Of a stretch of 64,000 nt of DNA, positions 29,670 to 43,035 are shown piece by piece (positions within the stretch are counted from its first letter, which is position 1; every line of letters starts with the position of its first letter). The DNA is from Acidobacteriota bacterium (lineage in GTDB: Bacteria > Acidobacteriota > Vicinamibacteria > Vicinamibacterales > CAVVIG01): contig JAFDVO010000003.1 in NCBI GenBank assembly GCA_018268955.1, forward strand, positions 212 through 64,211, given 5' to 3'. Made by a program: the position numbers and the translations under genes. Under the pieces are notes generated by a model. The model had not been told where the DNA came from, searched no databases, and worked only from the letters and a program-made list of their open reading frames with translations.

Positions 29670-29723
29670 CTAGCGCTTCTTCGCCGCCTTCTTCTTCGCG
29701 CCCTTGGCTGCCTTCTTCGCCAT
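29670..29723 (-). CDS. 17-residue Lys/Ala-rich peptide
   Basis: The minus strand encodes MAKKAAKGAKKKAAKKR followed by TAG. An in-frame TAA two codons before the ATG shows it is not the tail of a longer frame. AAGG lies about 4 nt before the ATG, inside an unusual G-rich leader. A TTGACA–18 nt–TAATCT promoter lies about 210 nt upstream on the same strand, and an intrinsic terminator lies 24 nt downstream. The sequence resembles the lysine/alanine tails of histone H1-like or ribosome-associated proteins, so nucleic-acid binding is plausible. It could also be part of a small regulatory RNA. Confidence 0.55.
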   Translation of the reverse strand: MAKKAAKGAKKKAAKKR

Positions 29724-29876
29724 GATGCCTTATCCCCCCCTTCATCCGGGTGTGTCTTGGCGCGGGCAACCCAGGCGCCGATCCGTGGCGGCCGTCTGGC
29801 TCGCTCACTCGACCCCCGCTGCCCGCCGCCGCGTGGCACCTTCCGCGCCGCTCCTGATGGTCCCCGGGGCGGAAGT

Positions 29877-29899
29877 GTGAGGTCGAAAGTCAACCTCAC
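29877..29899. repeat. Inverted repeat in the leader of the tiny lysine-rich gene
   Basis: GTGAGGT and ACCTCAC form perfect 7-bp arms separated by 9 nt. The repeat lies inside the predicted 5' leader (about 29724–29931) of the 17-codon minus-strand gene. It could be an RNA hairpin or a protein-binding site. The rest of the 29724–30008 gap shows no gene. Confidence 0.5.
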
Positions 29900-29937
29900 T
29901 AGGGGTGGCTTATGCCGTCCACCCTCATACCAGATGT

Positions 29938-29967
29938 AGATTATGGATGGGAAAAACGAGCTGTCAA
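29938..29967 (-). promoter_or_regulatory. Sigma70-type promoter for the tiny lysine-rich gene
   Basis: On the minus strand, TTGACA (29967–29962) and TAATCT (29943–29938) are separated by 18 nt. The surrounding DNA is AT-rich against a GC-rich genome. Transcription would start near 29931, giving a leader of about 207 nt before the ATG at 29723. Confidence 0.6.
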
Positions 29968-30008
29968 GCACAAAGCAGATGTTTTTGTCAAAAAAATCTC
30001 TTCGGTGA

Positions 30009-32760
<2,752 letters not shown>

Positions 32761-32765
32761 GAGAT

Positions 32766-34361
<1,596 letters not shown>

Positions 34362-34373
34362 TCAGAAGCAGCC

Positions 34374-35387
34374 ATGCATATCCTGAACAAAACGAACATC
34401 GACTTCATGCGGTGGCGGTGGCACGCCGTCGCGCTGTCGTGGGTCCTGATCATCGCGGGCATCGCGGTGACCGCGACGAAGGGGATCCCGCGGGGCATCG
34501 AGTTCGCCGGCGGCACCTCCGTGATCATGCAGTTCGATCAGGCCCCGAGCGACGACGCGGTGCGCACGGCGCTGAACCAGCATTTCCAGGGCGGTGGCCA
34601 GAACGCGGTCGTCCAGACCTACGGTGACGTTTCGCTGCGCCAGAAGATGGTGCGCGTGCCGCAGGTCGGTGAGGAATCGGGCGCTGCACTCAGCAAGACG
34701 GCCGACGCGGTCACGGCGGCGCTGAAGGCCGGGAACCTTGGCAACTTCACCGTGGTCGGCACCGAGATCGTCGGTCCCGCGGTCGGGCAGGAGCTGTCGC
34801 GCAAGGGCCTCCTTGCCACGGTGCTCTCGCTCGGCGGCATCCTGCTCTACATCGCGTTCCGCTATCAGCTCAGCTTCGCGGTCGGTGCGGTCATCGCGTC
34901 GGTTCACGACCTGCTGATCACGATGGCCTTCCTGGCCTTCTTCCAGTACGACCTCACGTTGAACGTGATCGCCGCGATCCTCACCGTCGCCGGGTATTCC
35001 ACGAACGACACGATCGTCATCTTCGACCGCGTCCGTGAGAACCTGCGGACGGGGCGCCGCGCGTCGCTGATGGAGGTCATCAACACGTCGATCAACCAGA
35101 CGCTTGGCCGCACCATCCTGACGGCGGGCACCACGCTCCTCTCGGCCATCGCGCTGTTCTTCTTCGGTGGAGAGGTGCTGCGCGGCTTCGCGTTCACGAT
35201 GATCGTCGGCATCATCACGGGCACCTATTCCAGCGTGTTCGTGGCGGCCGCGGTGGTCACCTTCTGGCGCAACGCCGGACCGACCCGTGCGGCAGCGACC
35301 TCTCCGGTGACGGACGCGCTTCCGGGCGGCACCCCGCAACAGCCGACCCGCAAGGCGCGTCCGCAGCGCAAGGCGCGCGCGTCCTAG
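34374..35387 (+). CDS. secF: Protein translocase subunit SecF
   Basis: A 337-residue partner of SecD with six helices and one periplasmic domain. Diagnostic blocks are IPRGIEFAGGTSVIMQFDQ, VGPAVGQELSRKGLLAT and the TVAGYSTNDTIVIFDRVREN motif that matches SecD's VDSNVLIFERIKEE. The C-terminal tail (about 300–337) is Pro/Arg/Lys-rich. It lies 12 nt after secD and 6 nt before uppP, so all three are probably co-transcribed. Confidence 0.97.
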   Translation: MHILNKTNIDFMRWRWHAVALSWVLIIAGIAVTATKGIPRGIEFAGGTSVIMQFDQAPSDDAVRTALNQHFQGGGQNAVVQTYGDVSLRQKMVRVPQVGEESGAALSKTADAVTAALKAGNLGNFTVVGTEIVGPAVGQELSRKGLLATVLSLGGILLYIAFRYQLSFAVGAVIASVHDLLITMAFLAFFQYDLTLNVIAAILTVAGYSTNDTIVIFDRVRENLRTGRRASLMEVINTSINQTLGRTILTAGTTLLSAIALFFFGGEVLRGFAFTMIVGIITGTYSSVFVAAAVVTFWRNAGPTRAAATSPVTDALPGGTPQQPTRKARPQRKARAS

Positions 35388-35393
35388 TCGCGC

Positions 35394-36200
35394 GTGCCCG
35401 TCTGGCTCAAAGCCGTCGTGCTCGGCATCGTGCAGGGGCTCACCGAGTTCCTGCCGATTTCCTCGACAGCGCATCTCCTCATCGGTGAGCGCCTGATCGG
35501 ATTCGATGATCCGGGCAGCGTGTTCACCGAGATGATCCAGCTCGGTTCCATCCTCGCCATCGTCTGGCTGTACCGGCGCAAGGTTCTCGACGTCGTCATG
35601 GGCCTCCCCAGCCGCCCTGAGGCGCGGCGGTTCGCGGCCATGCTGATCGTGGCGGTCCTGCCGGCGCTTGCCGCTGGCGCGCTCGCATCGGACTTCGTCG
35701 AGGCGGTGCTGCACAAGAGCCTGGCGACGATGGCGGTCGCGTTCATCATCGGCGGGATCGTGATGTTGGCCGTGGAGCGGGCCGCGACCCGGCCTCGCAC
35801 GAGAGCCGTGGACGACACCTCGACCCCGCAGGCGTTTGGTATCGGCCTGTTCCAGATGCTCGCGCTGGTGCCGGGCGTCTCCCGCTCGGGTGCCACGATC
35901 GTCGGCGGCATGTTGATGGGGCTGGACCGGCCAACGGCCGCGGAGTTCTCCTTCTTCCTGGCGATGCCGACAATGGCTGCGACGTTCGCGCACAGCGTGC
36001 TGGAGTTGCGGCACCAGATTACGGCGGACCGCACGGGAGAACTGGCCATCGGATTCGTATTCGCGTTCCTCGCGTCGTTGGTCGTCGTCGAGCCTTTCCT
36101 GGCGGTGGTCCGCCGGCGAGGTTTTGCGCCGTTCGCCTGGTACCGGATACTGGCGGGCGTCGTGGTGCTGGCAGGCGTGTACAGCGGGTGGTTGGGCTGA
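35394..36200 (+). CDS. uppP: Undecaprenyl-diphosphatase (UppP/BacA)
   Basis: A 268-residue inner-membrane phosphatase that recycles undecaprenyl diphosphate to the carrier used for peptidoglycan and O-antigen. The two catalytic boxes are QGLTEFLPISSTAHLLIGE (about 15–32) and LVPGVSRSGATIVGGML (about 160–176). About eight helices are visible. The start is GTG 35394, 6 nt after secF. Its stop overlaps the DUF502 start (TGATG). Confidence 0.96.
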   Translation: MPVWLKAVVLGIVQGLTEFLPISSTAHLLIGERLIGFDDPGSVFTEMIQLGSILAIVWLYRRKVLDVVMGLPSRPEARRFAAMLIVAVLPALAAGALASDFVEAVLHKSLATMAVAFIIGGIVMLAVERAATRPRTRAVDDTSTPQAFGIGLFQMLALVPGVSRSGATIVGGMLMGLDRPTAAEFSFFLAMPTMAATFAHSVLELRHQITADRTGELAIGFVFAFLASLVVVEPFLAVVRRRGFAPFAWYRILAGVVVLAGVYSGWLG

Positions 36201-36820
36201 TGTTCCAGTGGCTCCGGCGCAGTTTCATCGCCGGGTTCTTCGTCACGGTGCCCCTCTTCATCACCGTCGCTGCCTTCATCTGGCTCTTCGGGATCGTCGA
36301 TGGGTTGACGAGCCCGGTGTACGAGCGGGCGCTCGGGCGTCGGGTTCCGGGGCTCGGGATCGCGACGACCGCCGTCGGCGTGTTGCTGGTCGGAGCCGTG
36401 GCCACGAACGTGATCGGGCGGCGCATTCTCCAGCAGGCGGACAGCTACCTGCTTCGCGTCCCGGTGTTCAAGACGATCTATGCGCCGGTCAAGCAGCTCG
36501 TCGTGGCGTTCTCGCCTGACAACGAGCTTGGGTTCAAGCGGGTCGTGCTGGTGCGCGTGCGCGACAGCCACTCCCTCGGCTTCCTGACCAAGGAGTTCAC
36601 GGTCGACACCGGAACCGGCGTGCGGCCGATGGTCGCTGTCTACGTGCCGACGAACCACCTGTACCTGGGAGACATCATCGTCTGCGATCGCGAGCAGGTG
36701 AGTTTTCCCGACATCTCGGTGCAGGACGGCCTGAAGATCTTCCTCACGGCAGGCATGGCCCTGCCATCCTCGATCGGCACGACCGAAGGGGACCACCGCC
36801 CGCCTGAGTTCCGAGTATAA
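36200..36820 (+). CDS. DUF502 family membrane protein
   Basis: 206 residues with two helices (about 8–30, IAGFFVTVPLFITVAAFIWL, and 52–73) and a soluble C-terminal part with FKTIYAPVKQLVVAFSP, VDTGTGVRPMVAVYVPTNHLYLG and ISVQDGLKIFLTAGMALP. These match DUF502, whose function is unknown. The ATG at 36200 overlaps the uppP stop, so it is the last gene of the tgt–sec–uppP run. A TATAAT hexamer overlapping its stop codon (36816–36821) might be part of the hppA promoter, but no -35 is evident. Confidence 0.88.
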   Translation: MFQWLRRSFIAGFFVTVPLFITVAAFIWLFGIVDGLTSPVYERALGRRVPGLGIATTAVGVLLVGAVATNVIGRRILQQADSYLLRVPVFKTIYAPVKQLVVAFSPDNELGFKRVVLVRVRDSHSLGFLTKEFTVDTGTGVRPMVAVYVPTNHLYLGDIIVCDREQVSFPDISVQDGLKIFLTAGMALPSSIGTTEGDHRPPEFRV

Positions 36821-36913
36821 TCCGCGCGTTTTCCGTTCACTGGGTGAGTCGGGCCCCGTCAGGGGCGAGTCGGTTCCCGAAGTCCGGCCATGGCTGGACG
36901 TCTGTGAGGTGAG

Positions 36914-39388
<2,475 letters not shown>

Positions 39389-39416
39389 GCGTCGTCCATT
39401 TCGAAAGATCCGGTGT

Positions 39417-39431
39417 CTAACGTCCTGTTAG
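39417..39431. repeat. Short inverted repeat upstream of the tonB promoter
   Basis: CTAAC-GTCCT-GTTAG, perfect 5-bp arms, lies between the hppA stop and the tonB -35. It is too short and lacks a U tract to be a convincing terminator, and could be a second regulator site. Confidence 0.35.
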
Positions 39432-39435
39432 CTCG

Positions 39436-39465
39436 TTGACTCGAAGAAATTCGAGTGACTATAAT
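39436..39465 (+). promoter_or_regulatory. Strong sigma70-type promoter for the tonB–exbBD operon
   Basis: TTGACT (39436–39441), an 18-nt spacer, and TATAAT (39460–39465). It lies 89 nt before the tonB start and reads toward tonB, exbB and the two exbD genes. The spacer holds a perfect palindrome, listed separately. Confidence 0.8.
39439..39456. promoter_or_regulatory. Candidate operator in the tonB promoter spacer
   Basis: ACTCGAAGAAATTCGAGT: 7-bp perfect arms (ACTCGAA / TTCGAGT) around GAAA, sitting between the -35 and -10. A repressor bound here would block RNA polymerase. It does not look like a classical Fur box; the regulator is unknown. Confidence 0.55.
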
Positions 39466-39554
39466 CGCCGCCTTTGACGCGACTGCCAGCCCGACACTGG
39501 GGGGCGCGTAACGGCCTTTCCGGTACAGGCCGGAACCCGAGGAGGACATCAGAA

Positions 39555-40280
39555 GTGCCACGTGACATGTTCGGCGATGTCGTGGACCCGTCGATCAAGG
39601 TGGGAACGCGAGCTTGGTATACCGTTCCGCTTTCGATCATCGTGCACACGGCGATTCTCGCGGCGGTTGTGATCATCCCGCTGATGGCTGCGGATGTGCT
39701 TCCGACGCCGCCATCGATGATGGCGTTCGTTGCGGCACCCCCGCCTCCGCCACCGCCGCCTCCTCCTCCGCCACCGCCGCAGGTGCAGCAGGCACCCCAG
39801 CCGAAGGTGGATGTGAACCCGGCTGCGGCACCGGTCGAGGCTCCGTCGGAGATCAAGCCGGAAACCGGGCTCGAAACCGCGCGGAACGTCGCCGCGGGTG
39901 TTGAAGGTGGTGTCGTCGGTGGGGTGACCGGCGGCATCGTTGGCGGTCTCGACGCGGCGCCGCCGCCACCCCCGCCACCGCCGCCGCCACCGGCGCCGGT
40001 CCGCGTGGGCGGCAACATCAAGCCGCCGACGAAGGTGAAGGACGTCCGGCCGGTCTACCCGGCCATTGCGCAGTCGGCTCGTGTCCAGGGTGTCGTCATT
40101 GTCGAGGCGACCATCGGACCAGACGGACGCGTGACGGAGGCGAAGGTCCTTCGGTCGATCCCGCTGCTGGATGCGGCGGCGCTCGACGCCGTGAAGCAGT
40201 GGCAGTTCACGCCCACGCTGCTGAACGGACAGGCTGTGCCGGTCATCATGACCGTCACGGTGAACTTCACGCTGCAGTAG
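39555..40280 (+). CDS. tonB: TonB energy-transduction protein
   Basis: About 241 residues. One helix (about 22–44, VPLSIIVHTAILAAVVIIPLM) is followed by two poly-proline stretches (about 56–75 and 136–150) and a C-terminal TonB domain (about 155–241) with VRPVYPAIAQSARVQGVVIV and AALDAVKQWQFTPT. TonB passes the proton-motive force from ExbBD to outer-membrane receptors. The start is GTG 39555, with GGAGG 9 nt upstream. It heads the operon with exbB and two exbD genes. Confidence 0.93.
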   Translation: MPRDMFGDVVDPSIKVGTRAWYTVPLSIIVHTAILAAVVIIPLMAADVLPTPPSMMAFVAAPPPPPPPPPPPPPPQVQQAPQPKVDVNPAAAPVEAPSEIKPETGLETARNVAAGVEGGVVGGVTGGIVGGLDAAPPPPPPPPPPPAPVRVGGNIKPPTKVKDVRPVYPAIAQSARVQGVVIVEATIGPDGRVTEAKVLRSIPLLDAAALDAVKQWQFTPTLLNGQAVPVIMTVTVNFTLQ

Positions 40281-40371
40281 GCTTCGAGCGTTTCAAGGCG
40301 GACCGCCCGGCTGCGGGGCGGTCCATGCGAACCGAACTTTTTTCAGTCTTCGTCTCGATGGAGGATGGACC

Positions 40372-41043
40372 GTGGATTTGATGGAAATGTACCAGAGCAT
40401 GACGATCGTCGCGAAGGCGGTCGCGTTCGTTCTGATCATTATGTCGATGTGGTCGCTCGGCGTCGGTATCGAGCGCTTCTTCACCTACAACCAGGCGCGT
40501 AACCAGTCGAAGCTGTATGCCCCGCAGGTTGCGAAGCACCTCAAGGAAGGCCGCCTGAAGGAGGCGATCGCCCTCTCCGGCAAGAAGGAGTTCCGTTACA
40601 GCCACCTCGCGAAGGTGGTGCTCGCCGGCCTTCAGGAGTACCAGTTCCAGCAGGAGTCTGGCCAGGGGATGAGCCGTGAGGACATCATGGACACGGTCCG
40701 CCGCGCCATTCAGCGTGCGTCGGCTCTGACGGCCTCGGACCTCAAGAAGGGCGTTGCGGCGCTCGCGACGATCGGTTCCACGGCTCCGTTCGTGGGTCTG
40801 CTCGGCACGGTCGTCGGCGTCATCAACGCGTTCCAGGGCATCGGCGCGAGCGGCTCGGCCGGTATCGGCGCCGTCTCGGTCGGTATCTCGGAAGCGCTGG
40901 TGGAAACCGCACTGGGTCTGGTCGTCGCCATCCCCGCGGTGTGGATCTACAATTACCTGACGGCGCGCATCGAGTACTTCAACGTCGAGATGGACAACTC
41001 GTCGTCGGAGCTCGTCGACTACTTCATCAAGAAGACCGTCTAG
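40372..41043 (+). CDS. exbB: MotA/TolQ/ExbB proton-channel protein
   Basis: A 223-residue inner-membrane protein with three helices (about 15–35, 128–150 and 172–195). The signature GVAALATIGSTAPFVGLLGTV and the later VSVGISEALVETALGLVVAI are diagnostic. With ExbD it forms the proton channel that drives TonB. The GTG start at 40372 has GGAGG 7 nt upstream. It is 91 nt after tonB and separated from exbD by a palindromic repeat. Confidence 0.96.
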   Translation: MDLMEMYQSMTIVAKAVAFVLIIMSMWSLGVGIERFFTYNQARNQSKLYAPQVAKHLKEGRLKEAIALSGKKEFRYSHLAKVVLAGLQEYQFQQESGQGMSREDIMDTVRRAIQRASALTASDLKKGVAALATIGSTAPFVGLLGTVVGVINAFQGIGASGSAGIGAVSVGISEALVETALGLVVAIPAVWIYNYLTARIEYFNVEMDNSSSELVDYFIKKTV

Positions 41044-41045
41044 TA

Positions 41046-41118
41046 GGCTCTTGGCTGCGGGCTCTTGGCTTCCGGCCGCACTGCCGGGGCGAGAGCCTAG
41101 AGCCCGAAGCCCAAAGCC
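41046..41118. repeat. Imperfect palindromic GC-rich repeat in the exbB–exbD gap
   Basis: Left arm GGCTCTTGGCT-GCG-GGCTCTTGGCTT (itself a direct repeat) pairs imperfectly with a right arm ending GAGCCCGAAGCCCAAAGCC. It fills the 103-nt gap between exbB and exbD and is related in unit (GGCTTCGGGCTC-like) to the element at 7673–7788. It would form a long hairpin within the operon mRNA. Confidence 0.6.
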
Positions 41119-41146
41119 ACTCAAGCGTCAGTAGGAGAATACAGCT

Positions 41147-41587
41147 ATGGCAATGGACCTTGGCGGCGCCAAAGGCGGAGTCAAGTCCGATATCAACGTG
41201 ACGCCGCTGGTCGACGTCATGCTGGTGCTGCTGATCATCATGATGCTCATCGCCCCCATGCTCCAGCAGGGCGTGAGCCTCCGCCTGCCGACCGCCACCA
41301 ATACGGTCGACAAGCCTGAGTCACAGGACCAGACCGTCATCTCCATCGCCGCGAACAAGGAGGTCTACCTGAACGCCAAGCCGATTCGGGAGGCCGACCT
41401 TGCCCAGCGCATCACGGACATCCTCGAGGGCAAGACCGAGAAGATCGTCCTGATCAAGGCGGATGAAGAGGTCGAGTACGGCGCCGTGATGGGCGTCATG
41501 GACCAGCTGCGCCAGGCGGCGATCGAGGACGTTGGCCTCATCACCGAGAAGCGCAAGGACACCAGCGGCGGAGCGGGAGGTCAGTAA
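41147..41587 (+). CDS. exbD: Biopolymer transport protein ExbD (first copy)
   Basis: A 146-residue protein with a short cytoplasmic N terminus and one helix containing the channel aspartate in NVTPLVDVMLVLLIIMMLIAP (about 20–40). A periplasmic domain follows (ISIAANKEVYLNAKPI, EKIVLIKADEEVEYGAVMGVMDQL). AGGAGA precedes the ATG. Its stop overlaps the second exbD start by one base (TAATG). With ExbB it energises TonB. Confidence 0.95.
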   Translation: MAMDLGGAKGGVKSDINVTPLVDVMLVLLIIMMLIAPMLQQGVSLRLPTATNTVDKPESQDQTVISIAANKEVYLNAKPIREADLAQRITDILEGKTEKIVLIKADEEVEYGAVMGVMDQLRQAAIEDVGLITEKRKDTSGGAGGQ

Positions 41588-42057
41588 TGGCGCACGCGCA
41601 TCAACACTACGGCGCGGAGAAGGTCGTCAAGGCCGAGGTCGCGCACGCCAGTGCGGACATGAACGTCACGCCGCTGATCGACGTGCTGCTCGTGCTCCTC
41701 GTCATCTTCATGGCGGCACTGCCCCTCACCCAGAAGGGTGTGGACATCAACCTGCCGGCCGAGACGAAGAACGCGAACCAGCAGGACACGCCTGACGTCA
41801 GCCAGATCGTCGTCGAGTACACCGCCGACAAGAAGATCTCGGTCAACAAGCAGGACGTGACCATCGGCGAGCTCGAAAGCAAGCTCCGCACGATCTTCGA
41901 AGAGCGCAAGGACAAGACGATGTTCATCTCCGGCGCGGAGACGCTGCACTACGGCGACATCATGGCCGTCATCGACGCGGCGCGCGGCGCGGGTGTCGAG
42001 AAGGTCGGTATTGTCACCTCGGGCATGCGCAAGGCTGCCGGCGTCGCCAGCAACTGA
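41587..42057 (+). CDS. exbD: Biopolymer transport protein ExbD (second copy)
   Basis: A 156-residue ExbD paralogue. The His-rich N terminus (MAHAHQHYGAE) is followed by the channel helix NVTPLIDVLLVLLVIFMAAL with its aspartate and a periplasmic domain (QIVVEYTADKKISVNKQDV, KTMFISGAETLHYGDIMAVID). Two ExbD copies in tandem are common in Bacteroidota and Acidobacteriota. It overlaps the first copy by one base and is followed by an intrinsic terminator that ends the operon. Confidence 0.95.
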   Translation: MAHAHQHYGAEKVVKAEVAHASADMNVTPLIDVLLVLLVIFMAALPLTQKGVDINLPAETKNANQQDTPDVSQIVVEYTADKKISVNKQDVTIGELESKLRTIFEERKDKTMFISGAETLHYGDIMAVIDAARGAGVEKVGIVTSGMRKAAGVASN

Positions 42058-42086
42058 ACGCGTCACGACAATCGGACAGACTGCAG

Positions 42087-42120
42087 CGGCCGCTCCTCAC
42101 GGAGCGGCCGTTTTGCTTTT
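42087..42120 (+). terminator. Intrinsic terminator of the tonB–exbBD operon
   Basis: CGGCCGCTCC-TCAC-GGAGCGGCCG, a perfect 10-bp stem, followed by TTTTGCTTTT. It lies 30 nt after the second exbD stop. Confidence 0.92.
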
Positions 42121-42133
42121 CAGCGGGTCTGAA

Positions 42134-42706
42134 TCAGCCGCCTGCTGCCTGACCCGCCGGGAACCCCGCCTGCTTCCGCACCTCCCGCGCCTGCCACAGG
42201 TGCCTCCGTTCGTGGGCGAGCAGGATCGCGAACGTGCCGTCGAGCGTGAACGAGACCGGGCCGAACTGCGATCTCACCTTCACCGCACGCAGGTCGATAC
42301 CGTCAGCACTCCGGATCGTGTCAGCCAGTGCCGCCTGCAACTGATCCCACCGCTGGACGGTTGCCGTGGGGGAAAGCGTCGGCGGCGCGATGAACGCTGC
42401 AGGGGCCTTGACCCGGATGCGGGCCGGCGGTTCGATAGAGTAGAGGAACAGGCGCTCGATCAGATTGAGCGAGAACGGGCCCGACGAAAGCCGTCCCGCC
42501 GCGCGTGCTCCGGCAATGGCACTGCGCAGCAGTGGAAGGTATCGGTCAGCCGTGATGTTCAGGTGCTCGATGCACTGGCCAAGCGACCACCGTCCTGGCG
42601 CAGGCGACCAGTTGAACTGAGCCTCGCAGAGACCAGCGCCCACGCCTGGCATGTCCTGCACGATCGAGGTTAACTCGAGCAGAAACCCTTCGATTTGCGC
42701 GTTCAT
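42134..42706 (-). CDS. DinB-superfamily protein
   Basis: A 190-residue four-helix-bundle protein of the DinB/DUF664 type. Candidate metal-binding histidines occur in GQCIEHLN (about residue 49) and LLAHERRHLWQ near the C terminus, and WSPAPGRWSLGQC is a typical N-terminal block. Family members include metal-dependent thiol transferases and many of unknown role. The ATG at 42706 is preferred; a longer open frame has no homology. It is convergent with the exbD operon and divergent from the TonB-dependent receptor. Confidence 0.82.
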   Translation of the reverse strand: MNAQIEGFLLELTSIVQDMPGVGAGLCEAQFNWSPAPGRWSLGQCIEHLNITADRYLPLLRSAIAGARAAGRLSSGPFSLNLIERLFLYSIEPPARIRVKAPAAFIAPPTLSPTATVQRWDQLQAALADTIRSADGIDLRAVKVRSQFGPVSFTLDGTFAILLAHERRHLWQAREVRKQAGFPAGQAAGG

Positions 42707-43035
42707 GCGCTCGATTCTAGAACGGCCTTCCCGACCTGCCGCTGCCTGGAATGAGTGATGAAGACCCACGGATCGGCCGTTCCAGTGGCCTCATGATCCA
42801 ATGAACCGGAGAGGCCGCGGCCACTCGGGGTTCACTGGCCCAACCGGGCGCCCAACTGGCGCCGCGGCGAAGGACAATAAGAACATCCGAATCGGAACCC
42901 GCGTCGGGCACGCCCGTGCCTGACGCACGCGCCCGCGTTCACGATGCCGTTACTCCCACCGCATACGCTGGACTCCAACGGCCCTGCCCGAGACCGTCCT
43001 CGTGTCCGCCCGCGCACCTTTCTCACGGAGAACAT
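42707..43035. other. Divergent intergenic region with no gene
   Basis: 329 nt between the DinB-like gene (-) and the TonB-dependent receptor (+). I see no credible gene and no clear -35/-10 pair. AGTGGCC and GGCCACT form an inverted repeat in about 42785–42835. GGAG lies 5 nt before the receptor ATG. Confidence 0.6.

Noticed and set aside
29428-29808. 126-codon minus-strand frame running through the terminator and the tiny gene
   Set aside because: It crosses a strong terminator and is Gly/Arg/Pro-rich; the in-frame 17-codon gene in another frame explains the region better.
34362-36014. 550-codon minus-strand open frame opposite secF and uppP
   Set aside because: Covers two well-supported genes on the other strand; composition is typical of an antisense shadow.
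36816-36821. TATAAT as a full hppA promoter
   Set aside because: No acceptable -35 lies 15–19 nt upstream and no extended -10 is present; left as a possibility only.
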